This document shows, piece by piece, positions 1 through 7,256 of a DNA stretch of 16,185 nt (position 1 is the stretch's first letter; every line of letters starts with the position of its first letter). The notes under the pieces are model-generated. The model had not been told where the DNA came from. It searched no databases and worked only from the letters and a program-made list of their open reading frames with translations. The DNA comes from JACKCB01 sp964452775 (lineage in GTDB: Bacteria > Chloroflexota > Anaerolineae > Promineifilales > Promineifilaceae). The translations under genes and the position numbers were made by a program. The stretch is taken from the NCBI GenBank assembly GCA_964452775.1, contig CAYVQP010000090.1, forward strand, positions 1 through 16,185, read 5' to 3'.

Positions 1-1
1 C

Positions 2-895
2 ATCACCCTGCAGAACCAGGGCGTCATTGACGCGCAGACCGGCACGATCCTCATCAACGGGCCGTTTACGCACAGCGACGGGGCGCTTATTCAGGGGGCC
101 GGCGCTGTCAACGTCGCGTCCGCCTCCATGACCCACGACGGCGACACCGGCCCCGGTTCATCCGCCGGCATGCTCACCTGGGTTGGTCCTTACAGCCCCT
201 CGCCGGCGGCCACCCTGCACATCGAGCTGGGCGGCCTGCTCCCCGGCAGTGAACACGACCAGCTCGTCATTAGCGGCAGCGCCATACTCTCCGGCACGCT
301 CGACGCCGCCCTGCTCAACGGCTTCGTGCCGGCCGAAGGCGACAGCTTTGTCGTCCTCACCGCCGATAGCGTCAGCGGCGCGTTCCTCAACGACTCGGTC
401 AACGCCGGCAACGGGGTCGTGCTCTCCATCGTCTACGGCCCGACCAGCGTCACCCTCGTGGCCGAAGGCGCTCCTATCAGCATCACCATCACGCCGCTGA
501 ACCCGCCCATCGTCATTCCGGCCGGCGGCGGTACCTATCGCTACCGCGCCGAACTAACCAACATCTCCGCGGTTGAGCAGACGTTCCTGTTGTGGTTTGA
601 GATCGTCGGGCCGGGCGTGTTCAAACGCGTCGGGCCGGTGCAGCTTACCCTGCAACCCGGCCAGGTCTGGGCCAAGAACATCACCCAGCGGATACCCGCC
701 GGAGCGCCTCCCGGCAGCTACAGCCACAACGGTTACGCCGGCCTCTCGCCCACCAACTACTACGCCACCGCCGGCTTCCCCTGGGAGAAAGCTGCTCCGG
801 AAAACCCGGCCGCCCCGGTTGCCGGCCTGCCCATCCTCAGTTGGCCCACCGACCTTTACCAGCTCCTACCCGCCGGCGCGCTGCTGAAACAATAA
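2..895 (+). CDS. C-terminal part of a large secreted/surface protein with beta-strand repeats and an Ig-like end domain (5' truncated)
   Basis: The frame is open from the first bases of the window to a TAA at 893-895, giving at least 297 residues; the start lies upstream. About residues 1-150 show the pattern of repetitive bacterial surface proteins: short N/G/T-rich strands, then a GSSAG-LTW-G-Y strand, an LHIELGG strand, a DQLVISG strand and a GDSFVVLTADSVSGAF strand. This resembles the autotransporter-associated beta-strand type of repeat, which in non-Proteobacteria usually sits in very long extracellular proteins. About residues 160-255 (SITITPLNPPIVIPAGG to YAGL) look like an Ig-like fold found at the C-terminus of secreted proteins. 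No membrane segment, LPXTG signal or sorting motif is visible at the C-terminus (ends GALLKQ). The substrate and exact role cannot be read from this fragment. It is separated by an inverted repeat from the enzyme genes that follow and is probably not co-functional with them. Confidence 0.75.
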   Translation: MTLQNQGVIDAQTGTILINGPFTHSDGALIQGAGAVNVASASMTHDGDTGPGSSAGMLTWVGPYSPSPAATLHIELGGLLPGSEHDQLVISGSAILSGTLDAALLNGFVPAEGDSFVVLTADSVSGAFLNDSVNAGNGVVLSIVYGPTSVTLVAEGAPISITITPLNPPIVIPAGGGTYRYRAELTNISAVEQTFLLWFEIVGPGVFKRVGPVQLTLQPGQVWAKNITQRIPAGAPPGSYSHNGYAGLSPTNYYATAGFPWEKAAPENPAAPVAGLPILSWPTDLYQLLPAGALLKQ

Positions 896-908
896 CCACC
901 CTTCCGCC

Positions 909-965
909 GGGAGAGGCTCGACCCGCAACGACAACCCATGCCGTTCGCCGGGTCGAGCTTCTCCC
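909..965. repeat. 17-bp inverted repeat downstream of the surface-protein gene, possible terminator
   Basis: The arms 909-925 (GGGAGAGGCTCGACCCG) and 949-965 (CGGGTCGAGCTTCTCCC) pair over 17 bp with one G-U pair (915/959). The loop is 23 nt and contains a further 4-bp AACG/CGTT pairing. The stem starts 13 bases after the stop codon at 895, where a terminator would be expected. However, the downstream arm is followed by AAAACACC, not a T-run, on the + strand, so it is not a canonical intrinsic terminator. It could stop transcription without a U-tract, protect a 3' end, or be a dispersed palindrome. Confidence 0.6.
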
Positions 966-1001
966 AAAACACCCCTTACACGCCCGCCGCGCCCATTTGG
1001 C

Positions 1002-1030
1002 TTGCCGGCCCTCCCACCCTGAAGGACAAT
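1002..1030 (+). promoter_or_regulatory. Possible sigma-70-like promoter for the phosphorylase/GT pair
   Basis: TTGCCG (1002-1007) and GACAAT (1025-1030) are spaced by 17 bp and each match 4 of 6 positions of the -35/-10 consensus. They lie just upstream of the ribosome binding site of the phosphorylase, after the inverted repeat that may end the preceding transcript. In such GC-rich DNA the only A-rich hexamer here stands out, but the match is weak and Chloroflexota promoters are poorly known. Confidence 0.25.
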
Positions 1031-1044
1031 ACCGGCCGGACGAC

Positions 1045-1050
1045 AGGAGG
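1045..1050 (+). promoter_or_regulatory. Shine-Dalgarno AGGAGG of the phosphorylase gene
   Basis: AGGAGG lies 11 bases before the ATG at 1062. Another ATG at 1052 is only one base away from it, too close to be used, and opens a different frame that encodes nothing recognisable. The site therefore supports the start at 1062. Confidence 0.6.
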
Positions 1051-1061
1051 TATGGCGGAAG

Positions 1062-2965
1062 ATGGACTCGACGATTGGGGAGCTGTTGGCTTTCATTTAT
1101 GGCCCGGAGCAGGCGGGCCGGTTGCAGCCCCGGCTGGAGGCGTTGCTGCAGGATTATCAGCAGCGCATCGAGGCGAAGCCGCTCGACCACTATTTTGACC
1201 AGAGCGACGCGCTGTTGATTGCCTATGGGGATATGGTGAGCCGCCAAGCAGCGGGCCGCCAACCGGCGGGCCGCCAACCGGCGGGCGGCCAACCGGCGGA
1301 AGCGCCGTTGCAAACGCTGGCCGGGGTGCTGGAGCGGCATTTGCAAGGGGCGATCAGCATTGTGCATCTGTTGCCCTTTTGCCCCTACACCTCTGACGAC
1401 GGCTACTCGGTGGTGGATTACAAGCAGGTGGACCCGGCGCTGGGTGATTGGCCGGATGTGGCCCGGATCGGGAGCGACTTCCGGCTGATGTTTGACGCGG
1501 TGGTGAACCATATTTCGGCGCACAGCGAGTGGTTTCAGCGCTATTTGCAGGATGACCCGGCCTACCNNNNNNNNNNNNNNNNNNNNNNNNNNNNNNNNNN
1601 NNNNNNNNNNNNNNNNNNNNNNNNNNNNNNNNNNNNNNNNNNNNNNNNNNNNNNNNNNNNNNNNNNATTTCGGCGCACAGCGAGTGGTTTCAGCGCTATT
1701 TGCAGGATGACCCGGCCTACCGCGACTACTTCATCACCGTGGACCCGGCGGTGGACCTGTCCGCCGTCTTCCGCCCGCGGGCGTTGCCTCTGCTGACCGA
1801 AGTGCAGACCGCAGCCGGGCCGCGCCACGTGTGGACCACCTTTAGCAGCGACCAGATTGACCTGAACTTCGCCAACCCGGAAGTGATGCTGGCCATGGTA
1901 GATGTGCTGCTGGATTACGTGGCGCAGGGGGCGGACCTGATCCGGCTGGACGCCATCGCCTTCATGTGGAAGGAGTTCGGCACCAACTGCCTGCACCGAC
2001 CGCAGGCGCACGCCATCATCCAGCTCTGGCGCCGGATCCTGGACATCGTCGCCCCGCAGACGGCGATTGTGACCGAGACGAACGTGCCGCACCTGGAGAA
2101 TATCTCCTATTTCGGCGATGGGCGGAATGAGGCCCAGATGGTGTACAACTTCTCCTTGCCGCCCCTGACCCTGCATGCCTTTCACCAGGGAGACGCGCAG
2201 ATTCTGTCCGCCTGGGCGCAGACGTTGGAGCTGCCCTCCGAGCGAGTGACCTTCCTCAATTTTCTCGCCTCGCACGACGGCATCGGGGTGACCCCGGCGC
2301 GCGGCTATCTGGCGGAGTCCGAGGTGGCGGAGATGGCCGAGCGGGTGCAGGCGCTGGGCGGGCAGGTGTCGGTGCGCAATATGCCGGACGGCAACCGTAG
2401 CCCATACGAGCTAAACATCAATTACCTGGACGCGCTGGGCCGGCCGGGGGCGGTGGAGACGGACCAGCTGCGGGCGGAGCGCTTCCTGGCGGCGCAGGCG
2501 ATCATGCTGGCCCTGCGCGGCGTGCCCGGCATCTACTTCCACAGCCTCTTCGGCTCACGCGGCTGGCCGGAGGGGGCGCAGCAGACGGGCCGGGCGCGGA
2601 CGATTAACCGCCAAAAGCTGGACGCGTCCGCGTTCGAAGCCGAGCTGGCGACCCCAGGCTCCTTGCGCCGGCTGGTGTTCAGCGGCTACCGGCGCATGTT
2701 GCGCGCGCGGCAAAGCTCGCCGGCCTTTCACCCGAACGGCAGGCAGGAGATACTCAACCTGCATCCGGCGCTGTTCGCGGTGCGCCGGACCGCGCCGGCC
2801 GGCGGGGAGCGGGTGCTGTGCCTGCAAAACGTGTCCGCCGGGGCAGTTGAGTTTCAGTTGCCGTTGGGCCGGGCGATTGACCTGCTGGACAGCGGGCAGT
2901 ACTCCGCCGCGGCGCAGTTCACCCTGTCGCCCTACCAGGTGCTGTGGCTGCGCGAGGAGGAGTGA
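1062..2965 (+). CDS. GH13 subfamily 18 sugar phosphorylase (sucrose/glucosylglycerate phosphorylase type), interrupted by an assembly gap
   Basis: Probable cytoplasmic retaining phosphorylase that cleaves an alpha-glucoside with phosphate to give glucose 1-phosphate. Merging the identical 55-base flanks of the N gap gives one frame of 582 residues (1062-1566 joined to 1722-2965), normal for the family. All four GH13 regions are present in that numbering: DAVVNH (145-150), IRLDAIA with the nucleophile Asp245, TETNVP with the acid/base Glu287, and SHDG with Asp354. SDDGYSV (111-117) and TGRARTINR (457-465) are typical of subfamily 18. The segment DAIAFMWKEFGTNC and the TGRARTINR motif look, from memory, closer to the glucosylglycerate phosphorylase branch than to classic sucrose phosphorylases; acceptor specificity cannot be settled here. 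An inserted RQPAG repeat lies at residues 61-80, between LLIAYGD and PLQTL, where relatives have a short loop. The next gene, a GT4 transferase, starts one base after the stop, so the two are probably co-transcribed. Confidence 0.85.
1241..1300 (+). repeat. 4 x 15-bp in-frame tandem repeat (minisatellite) inside the phosphorylase gene
   Basis: Four consecutive 15-bp units start at 1241, 1256, 1271 and 1286. Units 2 and 3 are identical (CCGCCAACCGGCGGG), unit 1 differs at CAAGCAG, and unit 4 begins CGG and ends GGA. Because the unit is a multiple of three it encodes RQAAG-RQPAG-RQPAG-GQPAE without breaking the frame. The identical central copies suggest recent slippage expansion. Confidence 0.9.
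1512..1721. repeat. Identical 55-bp contig ends on both sides of the first N gap (artefactual duplication)
   Basis: Bases 1512-1566 are identical, base for base, to 1667-1721 (both begin ATTTCGGCGCACAGCG and end GACCCGGCCTACC). They encode the same peptide, ISAHSEWFQRYLQDDPAY, in frame 3 before the gap and frame 2 after it. A 55-base exact overlap equals a common de Bruijn k-mer length, so two overlapping contigs were most likely scaffolded with a fixed gap instead of being merged. Confidence 0.9.
1567..1666. other. Assembly gap of exactly 100 N
   Basis: A run of 100 N within the phosphorylase gene. The round length marks it as a placeholder of unknown size. The flanking 55-base identity implies that the real gap is negative and that no sequence is missing. 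Confidence 0.97.
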
Positions 2966-2966
2966 G

Positions 2967-4202
2967 ATGCGCATCGGGATCATTTCGACGCGGCTGGCCG
3001 GGACGGACGGCGTTTCGCTGGAAGTAGAGAAGATCGCGCTGGTGCTACGCCGGCTGGGGCACGAGGTGTTCTATTGCGCCGGGGAGCTGGATAGGGATGA
3101 CCTGGGCATGGAGATTCCCGAGATCCATTTCCGCGACCCGGTAGCGATGGCCCTGGGCGCGTGGGCCTTCAACGGCAGCGAGCCGGACCCGATGCTGGAG
3201 GAGGCCATCTTCACGCGGGCGGCGGAGCTGCGGGAGCCGTTGGGCCGCTTTTTGGATGAGTTCGCCATTGAGTATGTGATTACGCAGAACATTCTATCGC
3301 TGCCGATGCAATTGCCGCTGGCCCCGGCGCTGACGGGATTGATGGAGCAGCGCAACTTGCCCGGCCTGGCCCATGGCCACGACTTCTACTGGGAGCGAGA
3401 GCGTTTCCAGGTGAACCGCATCCCCGGATTGCTGCGCGCCTACTTCCCGCCGGCCCTGCCTCGCTTGCGCCACGCGGTAATCAACACCCTGGCCCAACAG
3501 GAGTTGAAAGCGCGTCATGGGCTGGACAGCGTCATCGTGCCCAATGTCTTTGACTTCGAGACGCCGGCCCCCGGCATTGACGAGTTCAACGCCGACTTCC
3601 GGGAGGCGATTGGCCTGCTGCCCGATGACTGGCTGATCTTGCAGCCGACGCGCGTGATCCCGCGCAAGGGAATTGAGCTGGCCATTGAGCTGTTGGCCCG
3701 ACTGGATGACCGCCGGGCGAAGCTGGTGATCACCCATCAAGCCGGCGACGAGGGGCTGAACTACTGGGAAATGCTGCAATGGATGGCCGGCGAGCGAGGG
3801 GTGGATTTGCGCTACGTGGCCGATCAGGTGGGCGATAGCCGGCAGATCGCCGCGGACGGGCGCAAGATATATTCGCTGTGGGACGCTTACCCGCACGCCG
3901 ACCTGGTGACCTACCCGAGCCTGATTGAGGGCTTCGGCAACGCGCTGCTGGAGACGATTTACTTCCGCAAGCCGGCGCTGGTCAATCGCTATGCCGTCTA
4001 CGCGGCGGATATCGGGCCGCTGGGCTTCGACTTTGTCGAGATTGACGGCGTCGTGACGGACGCGGCGGTAGCAGCCGTGCGGCGCTGGCTCGAGCGGCCG
4101 GAAGAAGCGCTGCCGGCCGTGGAGCGCAACTTTGAGTTGGGCCGGCGACATTATTCGTTGCGGGCGCTGGAAAAGGTGTTGCCGGCGGTGATAACCGGGT
4201 AG
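2967..4202 (+). CDS. GT4 family glycosyltransferase, candidate (mannosyl)glucosylglycerate-type synthase
   Basis: A 411-residue soluble GT-B protein. The ATG at 2967 lies one base after the phosphorylase stop and is preceded by GAGGAGGAG at 2954-2962. The N-terminal acceptor domain starts MRIGIISTRLAGTDGVSLE, with the glycine-rich turn of GT4 enzymes, and has an HGHDFYWER motif at 136-144. The C-terminal donor domain has RVIPRKG (229-235, nucleotide-binding Arg/Lys) and the E-x7-E motif Glu321/Glu329 in EGFGNALLE. No membrane segment is visible. From memory, the N-terminal motif and HGHD resemble GT4 proteins linked to mannosylglucosylglycerate synthesis. Pairing with a GH13_18 phosphorylase suits a solute pathway in which one enzyme builds and the other recycles a glucosylglycerate-like compound; this is inference. 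The alternative is a transferase acting on another small glycoside. Confidence 0.8.
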   Translation: MRIGIISTRLAGTDGVSLEVEKIALVLRRLGHEVFYCAGELDRDDLGMEIPEIHFRDPVAMALGAWAFNGSEPDPMLEEAIFTRAAELREPLGRFLDEFAIEYVITQNILSLPMQLPLAPALTGLMEQRNLPGLAHGHDFYWERERFQVNRIPGLLRAYFPPALPRLRHAVINTLAQQELKARHGLDSVIVPNVFDFETPAPGIDEFNADFREAIGLLPDDWLILQPTRVIPRKGIELAIELLARLDDRRAKLVITHQAGDEGLNYWEMLQWMAGERGVDLRYVADQVGDSRQIAADGRKIYSLWDAYPHADLVTYPSLIEGFGNALLETIYFRKPALVNRYAVYAADIGPLGFDFVEIDGVVTDAAVAAVRRWLERPEEALPAVERNFELGRRHYSLRALEKVLPAVITG

Positions 4203-4244
4203 CCCCGCTATCCCTGGAGACGACCCCAAACGGCAGGGGCTACC
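4198..4244. terminator. Inverted repeat between convergent genes, candidate bidirectional terminator
   Basis: GGTAGCCCC (4198-4206) and GGGGCTACC (4236-4244) are perfect 9-bp complementary arms with a 29-nt loop. The left arm contains the TAG stop of the + strand GT4 gene. The lipoprotein gene ends on the - strand at 4259, so both transcripts run into the structure. There is no T-run on either side, so intrinsic termination is not proven. Confidence 0.4.
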
Positions 4245-4258
4245 GGCGACGATCAGGG

Positions 4259-6058
4259 TCATTCACGCCCCTCCACCGCCCCGACATCCGGCCTCTCCCC
4301 CGCCGGCCGCGGCCGGCCGAGTATGTCGTCGGCCGGCATATAGGCCGGGTCCGCGGCGTCAATCGCCGGGCTGCCGGCGACGAAAATACCGTAGGCCAGT
4401 ACCAGCCGCTCAAACGCAGCGCGAATGTCCGCTGAGCCGTCCAGGAAGCGCCCTTCCGCGGCCAACCAGACGGGCAGAACCACCTCCTCTTGCGCAGGCA
4501 ACAGCGGGTCGGCGATCAGCGCCGCCGGATCGTCCGTAATGCTGACCAGCTCCAGCTCGTCCACCGGCAGGCGGCGGCCGCCGTTCCAGTAGAGATTGTT
4601 CAGCAGCAGGAAGCTGAGCGTATCGGTTGGGTCCGCCTCCGCAAAGCTCAGCCCGTCGCCGTCCGCGCCGGCGCCCATCGTGCCGGTGGGGTCCGACCAG
4701 ATGTTGTTGGCAAAGACGATCCCTTCGTTGCGCAGGTTGCCGTCCGCGCGGGAGAGGCGCAGGCCGAAGGCGCGCCCCGGCAGGTCGCCGGCGATGGTGT
4801 TGTGCCGGAAGACGACATCGCGGGAGCCGCGCACCTGAAAGGCGGCCTGGATCTCGTTCGGGGAGTTGCCCAGCAGCAGGTTGTTCTCGATTAGCACCTC
4901 TTGCGCCTGGAAATAATCCACCGCGTCCTCGCCGACCACGATGAAGGTGTTGCCGTCATCCCCCTGCCAGTTGAGGAAGACGTTGCGCCGGACGGTGATG
5001 TCGCGCGCGCCGATGTTGCTGTCCTCGTCGCCGTTGCTGTCCTTGATGACGATAAAGCTGCCGGTGTCATTGTCATTGTCCCGGCCGGAAGCCTCGAAAT
5101 CGTTGAAGAAGATGTTGTCCTCCACGATCACCCCGGTAGCGCTGTTGATGTCCAGGTGGCTGTCGCGGTACGGGCCGCCCATGTTGTAGAAGATGTTCCC
5201 GGCGATGAGGATGTCCTGCGCGCCGTTGTTGATCTTGGCCAGGTCGTTATTGCGGCTGTCGTGGATGATGTTGTTGCGCAGGGTTACGCGCCGGCCGCCC
5301 TGACCATGCCCCTCCACGTCCTGAATCTGGATCACATAGCGCTCCGCGCCGGCGCCGTCGTGGGCGATCTCGAAGCCTTCCAGGGTCACGCCGGCGCAGG
5401 TGAAGCAGATTAGCACCGTCTGGTCGTCTTCCAGCCGGGCGCGATAAGGCTCGGCGGAGCGGATGGTTATCCCCTGCTCGAATTGCCGGCCCAACTCCAC
5501 CTGCCCGTGATAGATGCCCGGCTGCACCAGGATCAGCGCCCCGTCCGGCGCGCGCTCCACCGCCGCGCTGATCGTCGCCCAGGGGTTAGCGGCCGAGCCG
5601 TCCCCGGCCTCATCGCTGCCCGTCGTAGCCACATAGAAGCTCAGCGGTTCCGGCGTGGCGACCGCGGCGGTGGGCGAAGGAGGGGCGGCGGTCGGCGGTA
5701 AAGGCGGCCGGGTAGCCGGCTCCGCGGCCGGCGCGCGGGTGGGCGCGCTGGTGGGCGCGCTTGTGGGCGAAGCGACCGGAAGCCGGGCCGGCGGCAACGT
5801 GGCCGCGATCCGGGTGGGCGCGGCGGTCGCCGGCGGCTCAGTNNNNNNNNNNNNNNNNNNNNNNNNNNNNNNNNNNNNNNNNNNNNNNNNNNNNNNNNNN
5901 NNNNNNNNNNNNNNNNNNNNNNNNNNNNNNNNNNNNNNNNNNGCCGGCGGCTCAGTAGCCGGCGGCTCAGTAGCCGGCAACTCCGCCCGGCAGCCGGCGG
6001 CGATCAGCGCGACCGCCAGCAACATCAAGGTAGACAACAAGGTAAGACGTCGGTGCAT
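4259..6058 (-). CDS. Lipoprotein with a repetitive Thr/Pro-rich stalk and a right-handed beta-helix domain
   Basis: Last gene of the polysaccharide operon. The ATG at 6058-6056 lies one base after the upstream GT stop, with GGAGA at 6068-6064. Residues 1-22 are a signal peptide (MHRRLTLLSTLMLLAVALIA) ending in AAGC, so Cys23 is a likely lipidation site. Residues 24-137 are a Thr/Pro/Ala stalk with TEPPA and SAPT repeats, interrupted by an assembly gap. From about residue 140 (FYVATTGSDEAGDGSAANPW) a beta-helix starts, with repeated NNI-, GNIF-, DNIFF-, RNVFLN- and NNLLLGN-type turns. The C-terminus (GSPAIDAADP to RPDVGAVE) is the usual end of secreted beta-helix proteins. The fold occurs in polysaccharide lyases, C5-epimerases and glycan-binding proteins; no catalytic set is identifiable. 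Its place in the operon suggests it binds or modifies the exported polymer at the cell surface. It is listed as 599 residues including the N run; the true length is unknown. Confidence 0.8.
   Translation of the reverse strand: MHRRLTLLSTLMLLAVALIAAGCRAELPATEPPATEPPXXXXXXXXXXXXXXXXXXXXXXXXXXXXXXXXXXTEPPATAAPTRIAATLPPARLPVASPTSAPTSAPTRAPAAEPATRPPLPPTAAPPSPTAAVATPEPLSFYVATTGSDEAGDGSAANPWATISAAVERAPDGALILVQPGIYHGQVELGRQFEQGITIRSAEPYRARLEDDQTVLICFTCAGVTLEGFEIAHDGAGAERYVIQIQDVEGHGQGGRRVTLRNNIIHDSRNNDLAKINNGAQDILIAGNIFYNMGGPYRDSHLDINSATGVIVEDNIFFNDFEASGRDNDNDTGSFIVIKDSNGDEDSNIGARDITVRRNVFLNWQGDDGNTFIVVGEDAVDYFQAQEVLIENNLLLGNSPNEIQAAFQVRGSRDVVFRHNTIAGDLPGRAFGLRLSRADGNLRNEGIVFANNIWSDPTGTMGAGADGDGLSFAEADPTDTLSFLLLNNLYWNGGRRLPVDELELVSITDDPAALIADPLLPAQEEVVLPVWLAAEGRFLDGSADIRAAFERLVLAYGIFVAGSPAIDAADPAYMPADDILGRPRPAGERPDVGAVEGRE
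5738..5773 (-). repeat. 3 x 12-bp tandem repeat in the lipoprotein stalk
   Basis: GGTGGGCGCGCT occurs at 5738-5749 and 5750-5761, followed by a diverged copy, TGTGGGCGAAGC, at 5762-5773. On the coding strand these encode the SAPT-SAPT-type units of the Thr/Pro-rich stalk. The repeat keeps the frame. Confidence 0.8.
5829..5972 (-). repeat. 15-bp TEPPA-coding tandem repeat array, interrupted by the second gap
   Basis: The unit GCCGGCGGCTCAGTA (+ strand) is seen at 5829-5842 (its last base falls in the gap), 5943-5957 and 5958-5972. Read on the - strand it encodes TEPPA. The array sits directly after the lipidated cysteine of the beta-helix lipoprotein. Its copy number cannot be read because the assembly breaks inside it. 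Confidence 0.9.
5843..5942. other. Assembly gap of exactly 100 N inside a tandem repeat
   Basis: A placeholder run of 100 N within the TEPPA repeat. Only the repeat itself is shared between the flanks, so the assembly probably broke because the array is longer than the reads could resolve. The reading frame continues on both sides with the placeholder length, which is coincidental. Confidence 0.97.
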
Positions 6059-6059
6059 G

Positions 6060-7256
6060 TCAATCTCCAGGGGTGAAAGCGCGTTCCGGCGGTCGCCGGC
6101 CCGGTTGGCGAGAGTCGTTCCCCGCCTGCCCGGCGGTCGCTATACAATCCGCCAGGCGAGCGGCGACCTGCGGCCATAAGAAGTGGGCGGCGACGCGCTC
6201 CCGGCCGGCTGCTCCCAACCGGCGGCGCAACTCGCCATCCTGGTACAGCCGGATCAGGGCCTCAGTCAGCGCGGCCGTGTCGCCGGAAGGGGCCAGCAAG
6301 CCGGTCCGCTCCGGCAGGATGATCTCCCCCATCGCGTCATCGTCCACGCCGATGCAGGGCAAGCCGAAGGCCATCGCCTCCAGCAGCACGTCGCCCCATG
6401 TCTCCAGGCGCGAAGGCAGGACGAAGAAGTCCACCCGGCGATAAAGGGCGGCAATCGCTTCCCGGTCCCAGGTGGGAGCGACCCGTTCCACGCCGGCGGG
6501 CAACGTTCGCGGCGGGTCGGCGGTGACCAGCAGCAAGCGAGCGTCCGGGCAACTTTGCCGGGCCGCCGCGAAGGCCTGCAGCAACTGCGGCCCGCCCTTG
6601 CGCCCGAACTCCTTGCCGATGAACAGCGCCGCCGGCGCATCCCCGTCCGGCCTCGGCGACAATTCGGGCAACCCGGCGAAATTTACGCCGCCGCCGACCA
6701 CGCTCACTTTCTCCGCCGGCATGCCGTAATCCGCCATCAGCGAGCAGGCCGTCAGCCGGCTGCGGGCGCAAATGTGCGCCGCCCGCCGGTAGGCCTGCTC
6801 CTCCAGCGCCAGCCAGCGCCGCTGCCCGGCCGGCCCCAGGGGCGAGCGCCCGGCTTCCGGCTTGCGGGCGGAGAGCGCCGCCGTGTAATCGGTGTAAATC
6901 ACTACCGGCGCGCCGTCGCCGGAGCGCGGCAGGCTGCTGTCAAACAGCGCCCCAATTTGCAGCACCGCGTCAACCCGGTCATCCAGCTCCGCCAGCCGGC
7001 CGGCCAGCCGCCGCGATCGCCGGCGAAAGGCGGCCGGGTTCTTGTAAAAGCGCTCCCGCCAGCGCCGGCGGTCGGGATGGAAGCTGCGCAGGGCGTTAAG
7101 CAGCCAGTCGCCGCCCCGCAGGTCGCCGTTCCAGACATCCACCAGCGCCAAATGGGCGGCCAGGGCATCCAACAGCAAGCCGTACTTGGTGCGCGCGCCG
7201 GGGTCCGTGGCCGGGTCGCCGGGCAGGGTAACGATGACGCGAGGCAGGGCGCTCAC
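6060..7256 (-). CDS. GT-B glycosyltransferase (GT4-like) of the surface polysaccharide operon
   Basis: A 398-residue transferase expected to add one sugar to the lipid-linked repeat unit at the inner face of the membrane. I chose the GTG at 7256-7254 because it forms a GTGA overlap with the stop of the upstream GT2 gene and has AAGGGGAG at 7272-7265, eight bases away. Longer in-frame extensions run back to 7646 but only read through the GT2 gene. The protein starts MSALPRVIVTLPGDPATDPG. It has a GGGVNF segment (188-193) in the place of the usual NGVD motif, IGKEFGRKGG (213-222, phosphate-binding Arg/Lys region), and E-x7-E at Glu285/Glu293 in ETWGDVLLE. No transmembrane helix is evident. The N-terminal half is Arg-rich and less conserved than in the other GT4 proteins here, so the acceptor is unknown. 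Confidence 0.8.
   Translation of the reverse strand: MSALPRVIVTLPGDPATDPGARTKYGLLLDALAAHLALVDVWNGDLRGGDWLLNALRSFHPDRRRWRERFYKNPAAFRRRSRRLAGRLAELDDRVDAVLQIGALFDSSLPRSGDGAPVVIYTDYTAALSARKPEAGRSPLGPAGQRRWLALEEQAYRRAAHICARSRLTACSLMADYGMPAEKVSVVGGGVNFAGLPELSPRPDGDAPAALFIGKEFGRKGGPQLLQAFAAARQSCPDARLLLVTADPPRTLPAGVERVAPTWDREAIAALYRRVDFFVLPSRLETWGDVLLEAMAFGLPCIGVDDDAMGEIILPERTGLLAPSGDTAALTEALIRLYQDGELRRRLGAAGRERVAAHFLWPQVAARLADCIATAGQAGNDSRQPGRRPPERAFTPGD

Noticed and set aside
1241..1300. CRISPR-like array
   Set aside because: The 15-bp units are directly adjacent without spacers and lie in frame in a coding region. The same holds for the TEPPA repeats at 5829-5972.
1062..2965. Phosphorylase gene as a frameshifted pseudogene or two genes
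   Set aside because: The frame change is explained entirely by the 100-N placeholder between identical 55-base ends. Merging gives an intact gene.
1062..2965. Alpha-amylase as the function of the GH13 protein
   Set aside because: The SDDGYSV, TETNVPH and TGRARTINR segments and the length match subfamily 18 phosphorylases, not endo-acting amylases.
4198..4244. Canonical Rho-independent terminator
   Set aside because: The stem is real but neither side has a T-run and the loop is long, so I list it only as a candidate.
3294..4262. A 322-codon open frame on the - strand opposite the GT4 gene
   Set aside because: The product is low-complexity (Arg/Gln/His-rich) and the + strand carries all GT4 motifs, so it is a shadow.
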